Shown piece after piece: positions 16,825-25,406 of a stretch of 64,000 nt of DNA. The notes under the pieces were generated by a model. It did no database searches, was not told where the DNA came from, and saw only the letters and a list, made by a program, of their open reading frames with translations. The first letter of the stretch is position 1. Every line of letters begins with the position of its first letter. The translations under genes and the position numbers were made by a program. Origin of the DNA: Prevotellaceae bacterium UBA1743 (lineage in GTDB: Bacteria > Bacteroidota > Bacteroidia > Bacteroidales > Bacteroidaceae); the NCBI GenBank assembly GCA_002314945.1, contig DCHV01000072.1, positions 355-64,354 of the forward strand. Direction: 5' to 3'.

Positions 16825-18810
16825 ATGAGACGAAAAAGTATTACCCTGCTAACGCTTCTGGCAAGCGTGTATAGCCAAGCACAAATCCATTGCAATGACT
16901 CGCTCCTGACAGAAGATACGTATCTGGAGGAGATAGTGGTGACAGGGTTTACCGGCAAACAGAAACAAGCGGATGCAGTGCACCCCTTCACCATCGTAAG
17001 TCCACAGAAGATAGAACATTCGGTGGCTATGAATCTGATGGATCTGGTGGCACGCGAACCAGGACTTGCACAGATAAGCACGGGAAACAGCATCAGCAAA
17101 CCCGTGATACGCGGGTTGGGCTACAACCGAGTAGTCCTGATTGCCGATGGCGTGAGACAGGAAGGCCAGCAATGGGGAGAAGAGCACGGAGTGGAAGTGG
17201 GAAGTTCCTCCGTGGGCAGTGTGGAAGTACTGAAAGGCCCCGCCTCGCTCATCTATGGAAGTGACGCCATGGCTGGCGTGATGATTCTCCACCCCAAGAA
17301 GGTGTTGCCACAAGGTGAGATGAAGGGCTATGCCGAAACGGAATATCAAAGCAACAACGGGCTGATAGGCGTAAGTGCAGGCCATGCAGGAAACAAAAAC
17401 CGTTTCTGCTGGGACTGGAATCTATCCGAGAGAATCGCACGCGCCTACAAGAACAAGCATGACGGAAGGGTGAATGGGTCGCAGTTTCAACAGTTTGACG
17501 TAAACGGACTCTTGGGGTGGAACCGCGACTGGGGACACAGCCATCTGAGAATGGGGTATTTCCACCTCATGCCGAGCATTGCCAGTGACGAAGCCACAGG
17601 CAACTCCTACAGACGCTCATTGCCTTTCCAACAGGTAGGTCATGCCAAACTGGTGTCGGAAAACAAAATCTATATGCCGACAGGTTCCCTCGACGTCATT
17701 GTGGGATACCAAAACAACGACAGACAAGAGTATGAGGAAAGCAGGGACGAATCGGAACTGGCTATGAACCTGAATACCGTCACGTACGACATACGCTACC
17801 ACCTCGAAGACTGGCACGAGTGGACATTCGCCACAGGCATAGGTGGCATGTACCAACATTCACAGAACAGGGCAGAAGAACAACTGATTCCCAACTACGG
17901 ACTTTTTGATGCCGGTTTGTATGGAACCATGAGCCGCAGAACGGGCAAATGGAATTTCACAGGTGGTCTGAGAGGAGACATACGCCACCTGACCCTAAAA
18001 CGCAATTTCAGCGGTATGACAGGTAGTGCAGGGGCTGTATGGAATGTCATCAAGGACTTCAACATCAGGGCCAACGTAAGTCGCGGCTACCGTGCGCCCA
18101 ATGTAAGCGAGTTGTCGGCAGATGGAGTGCATGAAGGCAGTTACCGCTACGAGAAGGGAAATCTGAACCTGCGACCGGAATTCAGTTGGCAGGGTGACAT
18201 CGGCATGGACTACGTGAGAAAGCACTGGGGTATCAATCTATCCGTTTTCTCCAACAGAATAGAGAACTATATCTACTCGCGTAAATTGTATGGAGTACAA
18301 ACAGATGGGTATCAAACCTATCAATACCAACAAGGGGATGCGACCCTCTATGGCGGAGAAGTAGCCATTGACGTCCACCCTATCAAGGATCTGCATATCG
18401 AAAACACCTTCAGTTATGTAAGAGGTATCCAGCATCATGTATCGGCAGAGGAAAAGGATCTTCCCCTCATCCCCGCTCCCAGATGGAATGGAGAGGTGAG
18501 GTACGAATTCTCTCCCGACACGTATCTTGCGGCCAATTTCGAATGGAACCTGAAGCAAGATCATTATTATCGGCTGGATAATACGGAAACAGCCACACCA
18601 GGCTATACGTTGGTAGGCTTGGCTGGGTGTACACATATTCATTGGAAGAAACGTCTCCTGGCACATCTTATGCTCAGTGTAAACAACCTCTTCGACGTAT
18701 CGTACCAGAATCATCTGAGTCGTCTGAAATATGCCGAGACAGAGGATGGGAAAGGATTCTACGGAATGGGGCGCAACGTGTGCGTAAAACTCACCTTCCC
18801 CCTAAACTGA
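16825..18810 (+). CDS. TonB-dependent outer-membrane receptor
   Basis: The 661-residue protein has a signal peptide (LLTLLASVYSQAQ), a TonB-box-like LEEIVVTG, a plug domain (residues ~50-160, with VLIADGVRQEG, VEVLKGPASLIYGSDAM) and a beta-barrel ending in VCVKLTFPL. It lacks the N-terminal carboxypeptidase-like domain and the SusD partner of glycan SusC transporters. The size and the late motif YQNHLSRLKY are more like metal, heme or siderophore receptors, so metal uptake is likely but not shown. It transcribes away from the HD gene, and its last 20 bases overlap the convergent secreted EEP gene. Confidence 0.9.
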   Translation: MRRKSITLLTLLASVYSQAQIHCNDSLLTEDTYLEEIVVTGFTGKQKQADAVHPFTIVSPQKIEHSVAMNLMDLVAREPGLAQISTGNSISKPVIRGLGYNRVVLIADGVRQEGQQWGEEHGVEVGSSSVGSVEVLKGPASLIYGSDAMAGVMILHPKKVLPQGEMKGYAETEYQSNNGLIGVSAGHAGNKNRFCWDWNLSERIARAYKNKHDGRVNGSQFQQFDVNGLLGWNRDWGHSHLRMGYFHLMPSIASDEATGNSYRRSLPFQQVGHAKLVSENKIYMPTGSLDVIVGYQNNDRQEYEESRDESELAMNLNTVTYDIRYHLEDWHEWTFATGIGGMYQHSQNRAEEQLIPNYGLFDAGLYGTMSRRTGKWNFTGGLRGDIRHLTLKRNFSGMTGSAGAVWNVIKDFNIRANVSRGYRAPNVSELSADGVHEGSYRYEKGNLNLRPEFSWQGDIGMDYVRKHWGINLSVFSNRIENYIYSRKLYGVQTDGYQTYQYQQGDATLYGGEVAIDVHPIKDLHIENTFSYVRGIQHHVSAEEKDLPLIPAPRWNGEVRYEFSPDTYLAANFEWNLKQDHYYRLDNTETATPGYTLVGLAGCTHIHWKKRLLAHLMLSVNNLFDVSYQNHLSRLKYAETEDGKGFYGMGRNVCVKLTFPLN

Positions 18811-19555
18811 CCTTTGCGGCAATGGCACAATGGTCGGAGAAATCCAGTTGATGAAGGCTCTTCTCCATCGTCCGCACCTGCGTGGAAGTGGATTTCCAGA
18901 CTGCAATGTAATCTATGCACGTCGTCGGGCGGTCGGAAGGAAATGTATTGAATGAGATATCAGAACAGAAAGTAAACTCCTGTTTCATCTGACAAAGCAG
19001 CTGGCTCTGAGGATCGTCATTCCAGTCACCCGCCACGAAGAAGGGTTTGTCGTAGTTCCGAGCCACTTGGCAAATAACAGGCACAGAAGCCAAACGTGCT
19101 TCTTCCTCCAATGCCAAATGCGTAGAAGCCAACACAAAAGAAGCAAACTCTGCCACTATCAGTGTTCTCGGTTCGCCACCAGGCAATGGATGGTTGCTGA
19201 CAGACAAAGGCTTCTCGCGACTCAATATCCCTACCCCATACTTTCCTCCCTGAAAAGGCATTGCAGGCCCGAATACAGGATACATACCTGTCATCTGAGA
19301 GAGTTCCGCCAATTGGTTATGAAAATCCGTTCTCCGACAACAGCTATCAAGTTCCTGAAGCGCTACCACATCGGGTGACTCCTGTGAGATAAAACGGGAA
19401 ATACGTTCCAGATCAACACGCTCGTCCATCCCATTGCCATGCCGGATGTTGTAGGACATGATATGGATACGTCTGTCTTCCACTCCCTGCGAAGAGGCAA
19501 ACACAGGAACGAGCAAAAGAAACAGTAAGGACAGTAGAGATTCTCTCATTATCAT
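18791..19555 (-). CDS. Secreted endonuclease/exonuclease/phosphatase-fold protein
   Basis: The 254-residue protein has a signal peptide (LLSLLFLLLVPVFASSQ) and the EEP motifs MSYNIRHG, ALQELD, STHLAL, GDWND, CIDYI and SDHCAI, which hold the metal and catalytic residues. The family includes phosphatases, sphingomyelinases and nucleases. The substrate cannot be told from sequence. It is the last gene of the eight-gene fucose isomerase/GRE run, 39 bases after the second transporter. The start may be 19555 or the ATG two codons later. It converges on the TonB gene with a 20-base overlap. Confidence 0.85.
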   Translation of the reverse strand: MIMRESLLSLLFLLLVPVFASSQGVEDRRIHIMSYNIRHGNGMDERVDLERISRFISQESPDVVALQELDSCCRRTDFHNQLAELSQMTGMYPVFGPAMPFQGGKYGVGILSREKPLSVSNHPLPGGEPRTLIVAEFASFVLASTHLALEEEARLASVPVICQVARNYDKPFFVAGDWNDDPQSQLLCQMKQEFTFCSDISFNTFPSDRPTTCIDYIAVWKSTSTQVRTMEKSLHQLDFSDHCAIAAKVSLGGR

Positions 19556-19594
19556 CTATTACATTTGTTTCAAGACATGCAACCGTTTCTCATA

Positions 19595-20899
19595 TTACGG
19601 CCTTCCAGCGGCTCTCCATCCAAATAAATTTATCACCACGAAACAAAGCAGAGGAACGATGAACGAAAGATGTACTGCAGGATAACCGGCAATCTCCTTC
19701 AAGTCGATGATACTTGCCTGCAACATAGGCAACACCGCGCCTCCAAGTATGGCCATTACGATGCAAGCGGCCCCTATTTTCGAATCCTCGGCATCTATAC
19801 GGCCAAGTGCCAACGCGTAGATGGTAGGATACATGAGCGACATACATGCCGACACGCCCACCAAGGCATACAATCCGAGTCTGCTCTGACACGACATGAC
19901 AACTACAAGCAATACAATTGCAGCCATTGAAAGCATAGCAAGAAAACGGCCGGGATTAAAATATTTCATCAGGAAGGTACAAACGAAACGACTTGAACAG
20001 AATATAATCATAGCAATTATGTTGTATTGCTGTGAAACAACTTCAGCCGCCTGCTCTGCCAACCCCTCTGCCATAAGAATGGGAGTGCCATATTGAATAA
20101 TGAAAGTCCAACACATTATCTGAGCACCTACATAAAAAAACTGAGCAACAACACCTTCGCGATATATCTTGTTGTTCCATAGGTTACGAAAAGTCACAGA
20201 AAGTTGTCGGCGTGACCCCTCGCATTCGTTTTCTTCGGCAGGAATACGTACAAAGAATATGAGCAGTAGAACCGCCACGATAGCTATAACCACGAGGAGG
20301 TAAGGCTTAATCAAAATGTTGAGATCCAGTTGTTTCACAAGTTCAAAGGATTGAGGATCAAGTTGCATCCTTTCTGCAGAACTCATGGGATTAAGACGGG
20401 CCTGAATGTAATTCATCGCGACGAACATTCCAACAAGCGAACCTATGGGGTTGAAAGCTTGCGCCAGATTGAGACGACGCGTAGCACTTTCGCGATGACC
20501 CATGGATAATATAAAAGGATTGGCACTGGTCTCGAGAAAAGCCAATCCGCATGTCATAACCAGATAAGCTGCCAAGAAAGGATAGAATGTACCTAATTCC
20601 TTTGCAGGGAAAAAGAGCAGAGCCCCAATAGCATATACGAGGAGACCTATGAGGATGCCGGCTTTGTATGAAAAACGACGAACAAACAGAGCTGCAGGCA
20701 AAGCCATCAGAAAATATCCTCCATAGAATGCTGCCTGAACCAAAGTACCCTCAGCCACACTCATACGAAATATCTTGGAAAAGGCCTTAACCATTGGGTT
20801 TGTTATATCATTGGCAAACCCCCATAAGGCAAAACATGATGTTATCAAAATAAATGGAAGTAAATACTTCCGCGTTATAATAGGTACTGTTGATTTCAT
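19595..20899 (-). CDS. FucP-like sugar:H+ symporter (MFS), operon copy 2
   Basis: The 434-residue inner-membrane protein has about 12 hydrophobic segments. FucP-family signatures include FALWGFANDITNPMV, AAFYGGYFLMALPA, GLAFLETSANPFIL, RRLNLAQAFNPIGS and YREGVVAQFFYVGAQI. The best-known member imports L-fucose with protons. Relatives take up other hexoses or deoxysugars. It lies 45 bases after the activase gene on the same strand and is the second such transporter in the operon, so the two copies may take up different sugars or handle substrate and product. The first is at 26845-28137. Confidence 0.88.
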   Translation of the reverse strand: MKSTVPIITRKYLLPFILITSCFALWGFANDITNPMVKAFSKIFRMSVAEGTLVQAAFYGGYFLMALPAALFVRRFSYKAGILIGLLVYAIGALLFFPAKELGTFYPFLAAYLVMTCGLAFLETSANPFILSMGHRESATRRLNLAQAFNPIGSLVGMFVAMNYIQARLNPMSSAERMQLDPQSFELVKQLDLNILIKPYLLVVIAIVAVLLLIFFVRIPAEENECEGSRRQLSVTFRNLWNNKIYREGVVAQFFYVGAQIMCWTFIIQYGTPILMAEGLAEQAAEVVSQQYNIIAMIIFCSSRFVCTFLMKYFNPGRFLAMLSMAAIVLLVVVMSCQSRLGLYALVGVSACMSLMYPTIYALALGRIDAEDSKIGAACIVMAILGGAVLPMLQASIIDLKEIAGYPAVHLSFIVPLLCFVVINLFGWRAAGRP

Positions 20900-20944
20900 G
20901 ACGTGTATTTATTACAAAAATACAGAATCTGTTTTCTTAATTTG

Positions 20945-21901
20945 TCACTTTCCCGCATCTGCCTTTATCATTCCTGTTGCCAACATCTTTTCTTTGGGAA
21001 AGACACTATAGCCTACAGAAAGAAGCTCATTTACCTGTAGAGCCGACATAGCGGATTGATGGGCGTAATGCCATTGTTGCCCAAGCCGTTCGTACTTGGT
21101 CTGGCATACTCCGTTGAACGCGCACAGTTCCCAACGTTCCACCACATCGGAGAGATGGGAAGACAGAAAACTTCCAATCTCGCGGATATTTTCTTCTGTT
21201 GCCGTAGTATCAGGAATAAGCGGAGTACGAATCCATAGATGTACTTTTCTGGAAGACGATCGGATATACTCAGCCACATATAGCAAGTTGGAGAGTATAT
21301 GTTCATTGGGCGAACCCGTATAATGCAAATGTTGTTCGGAATCAAAGATCTTCAGATCATACAGTACATAGTCAGTATATGGCAATATCGTCTCCAGATT
21401 CTTCCGAGGGGCTGCCCCACACGTGTCAAGCGCGGTCGTTATGCCACGGGATTGTAGCGCTTTGAATATTTCCACGATAAACTCGTACTGCAACAGTGGC
21501 TCTCCTCCCGAAAAAGTGACTCCTCCGGAATTCGCCCTATAAAAATGTTCATCCTTCAAGAGTTCACTCAAAAGGTTTTCGTAATCATACCCTTGTGCCT
21601 CGGGAGTCAATGCCTCAGACGGACATGCTTCGGTACACTTCAGACAGGCGAGGCATTTCCTTCTGTCGATGTGCACTCCTTTGCAATCCATACAGAGTGC
21701 CCCATTTTTGCAGGCATCCAGACAAGAGGCGCACCCTATGCAATGCGTCTTGTCCCACCATGGTTCGTTCCTCTTGGATATGGACTCTGGATTCTGACAC
21801 CATCGACAATGAAGCGAACATCCCTTGACAAAAACCGTGGTACGAATACCAGGTCCATCATGAGTGGTTCCGTGCGATACATCAATTGCAGAGAGTGTCA
21901 T
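20945..21901 (-). CDS. Glycyl radical enzyme activating protein (radical SAM)
   Basis: The 318-residue enzyme should cleave S-adenosylmethionine to install the glycyl radical on its partner. The radical-SAM cluster motif is CX3CX2C at Cys28, 32 and 35 (KGCSLHCRWC). A ferredoxin insert supplies two more 4Fe-4S sites (Cys54/57/60/64 and Cys83/86/89/93), as in activases of non-PFL glycyl radical enzymes. SGGEPLLQ is the SAM-binding GGE motif. It starts 10 bases after the GRE stop, so the pair is surely co-transcribed. Confidence 0.95.
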   Translation of the reverse strand: MTLSAIDVSHGTTHDGPGIRTTVFVKGCSLHCRWCQNPESISKRNEPWWDKTHCIGCASCLDACKNGALCMDCKGVHIDRRKCLACLKCTEACPSEALTPEAQGYDYENLLSELLKDEHFYRANSGGVTFSGGEPLLQYEFIVEIFKALQSRGITTALDTCGAAPRKNLETILPYTDYVLYDLKIFDSEQHLHYTGSPNEHILSNLLYVAEYIRSSSRKVHLWIRTPLIPDTTATEENIREIGSFLSSHLSDVVERWELCAFNGVCQTKYERLGQQWHYAHQSAMSALQVNELLSVGYSVFPKEKMLATGMIKADAGK

Positions 21902-21911
21902 TCGCGTCTCC

Positions 21912-24137
21912 TTAATTCATCGTCTGATGATTCACACGATCCACAAAATCCCGCTGATATTCCTTCGACATAGTGACGAAACGAGTGCAGTAGCCCGTTA
22001 CTCTGACTACAAGGTTCTGGTATTCTGGCTTCTCGGGGTGTTCTATCGCATCCTCCAGTTTTCTCAGATCAAGTATATGGAAATTTATTTGCATTCCGCC
22101 ACCATTGAAAAAAGCATTGGAGAAGTCTCGTATGTAAGTATATCTTTCCTCCTTGCCATCAAAGAATTTTGGTTGGATGTCCACCTGAATAGAGCCTCCC
22201 ATGAACTTTCTCATATCCACCGAAGAGGCCGAATTTGCCAAAGGAATAAGTCCACGTTTACTGGCTCCTATCTGCGGATTGATGCCATGAGCCAAAGGAT
22301 CTCCCTTATGACGTCCATCCGGTGAAGCCAGGAAGGTATCTTTTGCCTCCACATGAGTCATGAAAGAGAAGAGGGACGGACGCATAGGTTGTGCACCACG
22401 CTGATTGTAATACCCCTCGGCAACCTGCTGCATCGTATCACAGACTCTGACAAACATCTCGTCTGCCACGTCGTGACCATTCCCATACTTAGGCTGGCAA
22501 AGGAAACGTTGACGCATTATCTCGTTGTCTTTCCAATCCTCGCCACACGCCTTGACCACCTCGGAAAGACTGTACATCTTCTTCTCAAACACCAACTCCC
22601 GTATTGCGGTAAAAGAATCTGCCACATTAGGAATTCCCAATATGTTGAGTGAACTATACTGCCAATCTACTCCCCGAGGAGCATCCACATCGAGTCCACG
22701 CTCGATAGGTCCGTATGAAATCAGTGACGTGTACATTTCCGGCTGACTTTCACCACGTACCTGATCAATGGCAGCTTCTGCAGCCTGATATGCCTTCATC
22801 GTGCGATGAAGTTCATCCACATAAATCTGATAGAGAGATTCAAAATCAGCCACATTATTCTCTGCTGCCTTGTGCAAAGCCCGTTGCATCACTTCAAACA
22901 CACGTATTTCGCTCGTGTCATGACCGCACCATTCCTGCCCAGGGATGCAATACCACTGACAACCGGCGTAAACCACCTTCCAAGCCTCCTCCGCGGGTAT
23001 TCCGACACGAAGTTGTGATGCGTACATCAAATCCCAATTCACCAGCACGGGAATACTTTCGCCATGACGAGCCAATACATCACATGCATACGCATAATAA
23101 TCCGGATCAATGTCGGAATGCCACATCACACCCAGATTGTTGTAATCACCTATCAAATCGTAAGCCTCAAGAGCCACCCAACTCATCTCGTTCGTGGCAT
23201 CCTGGCCTGATGCATCGCGTCCCGAGAAAGAGAAGAACTGTCCTCTGAGCTTCATATACATCTCGGCCAGATATTCACGGGCCATTTTCCTCGTCAACGA
23301 GCCATCCTCCATTCCCTTCTTGTAGAAAGGCATCATGAAGAGATCCAGACGTCCATAGCCATTGCCATGTCCCACTACACGATCGAACATAATGGAAAAC
23401 TGTATGGCTTGTACAGCTTCGTAATACGTATCCGGAGCTTCATGAGCTATCTTACGGCAACATGCCGCTATCTGAGCAAAACGGGATTTCTCTTCCGGAT
23501 CCTGCGTCTCCTCATATAGTTTCCCTGCCAAAGCAGCATAGTTCTCGATATAATGAATACAACCCAGACAGACATGTTCCAACCCTCGCAGATAGGATGC
23601 ACGACGTTCATTCTTTAGGTCGGTATATTTCTGAAGACTCTTTCGTATGCGTTCCAGAATCTGGTCGTAGCCTTGCGTCAGAATGATTTCGAGGTCAGGA
23701 CAGGTATGTCCGTATGCTCCAGGTATGCCTCCCAGACTGACTGACTCGTCATATTTCTTACATATTTCATCCGCATTGTCGGCTTGTCTCCACCCCTGCT
23801 GACCACAAGGACGCACACAACCTATTTCCCAATATATCTCACCCACGATTGTTTCGCATGGGTAGATATGGGGCTCCATGTTTTCAAGCAAAAAACGATA
23901 ATCCTCTCCCCATTGCTCGCTGCTCATCCGATAGCCCTGCTTACGACTGGGCAACTCGTCCATCTTGGGAAACGGCCCGATGTTCAGCCAACATCTATGA
24001 TCACCATAATCGCCAAACTGACGCATTCCACCTGGCTTGGACAATTCCTGATTGCGAGCCTCGAGCGTCTTGATACGTTCCGATTGCTCAAATTTGGGAA
24101 CAAACGACAATTTATAATTTTCTGCCATATACTTCAA
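21912..24137 (-). CDS. Glycyl radical enzyme of unassigned subtype
   Basis: The 741-residue protein is a PFL/dehydratase-fold radical enzyme. The C-terminal loop VVRVTGYCTRF carries the radical glycine (Gly715). The cysteine loop reads AGCQWYC with Cys393 and Cys397. The residue two after Cys393 is Trp, whereas diol, glycerol, hydroxyproline and choline enzymes have Cys-x-Glu there, and pyruvate formate-lyase has Cys-Cys. It is somewhat short for the family (usually ~780-850). N-terminal PCETIVGE and PDGRHKGDPLAHG are family-like. The activase follows at once. Operon partners are fucose isomerase and sugar transporters, so a sugar-derived substrate is inferred. Anaerobic and cytosolic. The start could be Met1 or Met4. 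Confidence 0.9.
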   Translation of the reverse strand: MKYMAENYKLSFVPKFEQSERIKTLEARNQELSKPGGMRQFGDYGDHRCWLNIGPFPKMDELPSRKQGYRMSSEQWGEDYRFLLENMEPHIYPCETIVGEIYWEIGCVRPCGQQGWRQADNADEICKKYDESVSLGGIPGAYGHTCPDLEIILTQGYDQILERIRKSLQKYTDLKNERRASYLRGLEHVCLGCIHYIENYAALAGKLYEETQDPEEKSRFAQIAACCRKIAHEAPDTYYEAVQAIQFSIMFDRVVGHGNGYGRLDLFMMPFYKKGMEDGSLTRKMAREYLAEMYMKLRGQFFSFSGRDASGQDATNEMSWVALEAYDLIGDYNNLGVMWHSDIDPDYYAYACDVLARHGESIPVLVNWDLMYASQLRVGIPAEEAWKVVYAGCQWYCIPGQEWCGHDTSEIRVFEVMQRALHKAAENNVADFESLYQIYVDELHRTMKAYQAAEAAIDQVRGESQPEMYTSLISYGPIERGLDVDAPRGVDWQYSSLNILGIPNVADSFTAIRELVFEKKMYSLSEVVKACGEDWKDNEIMRQRFLCQPKYGNGHDVADEMFVRVCDTMQQVAEGYYNQRGAQPMRPSLFSFMTHVEAKDTFLASPDGRHKGDPLAHGINPQIGASKRGLIPLANSASSVDMRKFMGGSIQVDIQPKFFDGKEERYTYIRDFSNAFFNGGGMQINFHILDLRKLEDAIEHPEKPEYQNLVVRVTGYCTRFVTMSKEYQRDFVDRVNHQTMN

Positions 24138-24149
24138 ATACGCAACTAA

Positions 24150-25397
24150 TTAATCCCTCAAGCAGTTGTCCAATTCACGCACAATGGCTTCCTTGTCCAT
24201 GTGCTGACCGATAAAGACCAGCTTCTGCATACGATCACCATAGTACGCATCCCAATCCTTTCTCAAAGCCGGATCTTGAGCCAGGACATATTCCAAATCA
24301 TCTTCTGGCATGGTAGCATACCATTGGCCGGCATTACGCATGGAAACCTGCTTTCCTGCTTGTTCGAACACATAACAAGTATCCCATTCATCGCGGAAAT
24401 AGCAAATTCCCTTGGCACGGATAATACTCTTAGGCCATTTGCGAGCCACAAACTCGTCGAAGCGTCCCATATCCATCGGCTGACGACGATAGTACACAAA
24501 CGTGCCGATACCATATTCCTCGGCTTCCCCTTCATCCTCGTGATGGTGATGGTGGTGGTGATGTTCGTGTGAATGATGAGAATCCTCGTCATGCTCGTCA
24601 TCATGATGATGGTCATGGTGTTCTTCCTCGTCATCATCCTCATCGTCGTCATCCTCGTCATGATGATGTTCGATGGCATCTATCCAAGCTGCAGAAGTGG
24701 CAGTCTCTTCGAAACGAAAGAGATTGGTGTCCAACAGACGATTGAAATCCACATCTCCATAGTTGCAATCAATAATCTGAGCATGAGGCTGTAATGCCTT
24801 GATGATACCTCGTATGCGTGCCAATTCCTGTGGCGTCACATCGGCTGCCTTGTTGAGCAGAATCAGATTGCAGAACTCAATCTGTTGGATAACGAGATTC
24901 TCTATATCCTCCTCATCAAGACCGGGACGCATGAGTCCTTCGCCACAGTCAAACTCATCCTGCATCCTGACTGCATCCACTACAGTAGCCACGCAGTCGA
25001 GAACAGGCAAGCCATCTTGCGTGTATTTCTCCTCCATCGAAGGGATGGAACAGATGGTTTGTGCGATGGGGCCAGGTTCGCAGATACCGCTTGCCTCTAT
25101 CACGATATAGTCAAAACGATGGGAGGCAACGATGTCATGCAGTTGCTCCACCAAATCCATCTTCAGTGTGCAACAGATACATCCGTTCTGCAGGGCGACC
25201 AAACTATCGTCCTGCTTATCTACCACACCGCCTTTCTGTATCAGATCAGCATCAATATTCACTTCGCCAATGTCATTGACAATAACAGCGAAGCGAATGC
25301 CTCGACGATTGGAAAGAATACGATTCAACAACGTAGTCTTGCCACTACCCAAATACCCTGTAAGCAAGAGTACAGGTATATCTTTTTTCTCTTTCAC
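24150..25397 (-). CDS. G3E (CobW/COG0523) GTPase with His-rich metal-binding linker
   Basis: The 415-residue protein has Walker A GYLGSGKT (14-21), the metal-binding CICC motif (73-76), EASGI (101-105), an NK...D guanine-binding site (~182-186) and a CobW C-terminal domain. Between the domains, residues 244-286 are almost only His, Asp and Glu, with 20 histidines and a run of eight His. Such GTPases deliver zinc, cobalt, nickel or iron to enzymes. Which metal is not shown. It sits between the Gfo/Idh gene (9 bases) and the GRE gene (12 bases), an unusual place that suggests a metalloprotein client in this pathway, for example the isomerase. Confidence 0.93.
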   Translation of the reverse strand: MKEKKDIPVLLLTGYLGSGKTTLLNRILSNRRGIRFAVIVNDIGEVNIDADLIQKGGVVDKQDDSLVALQNGCICCTLKMDLVEQLHDIVASHRFDYIVIEASGICEPGPIAQTICSIPSMEEKYTQDGLPVLDCVATVVDAVRMQDEFDCGEGLMRPGLDEEDIENLVIQQIEFCNLILLNKAADVTPQELARIRGIIKALQPHAQIIDCNYGDVDFNRLLDTNLFRFEETATSAAWIDAIEHHHDEDDDDEDDDEEEHHDHHHDDEHDEDSHHSHEHHHHHHHHEDEGEAEEYGIGTFVYYRRQPMDMGRFDEFVARKWPKSIIRAKGICYFRDEWDTCYVFEQAGKQVSMRNAGQWYATMPEDDLEYVLAQDPALRKDWDAYYGDRMQKLVFIGQHMDKEAIVRELDNCLRD

Positions 25398-25406
25398 TAT
25401 GATTGC

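Noticed and set aside
21912..24137. Calling the GRE pyruvate formate-lyase or propanediol dehydratase
   Set aside because: The Cys-Cys of the former and the Cys-x-Glu of the latter are absent. The fucose context makes the diol dehydratase tempting but unsupported.
24263..24679. His/Met-rich minus-strand frame over the GTPase linker
   Set aside because: It is a frame shadow of the His/Asp-rich codons of the GTPase gene.
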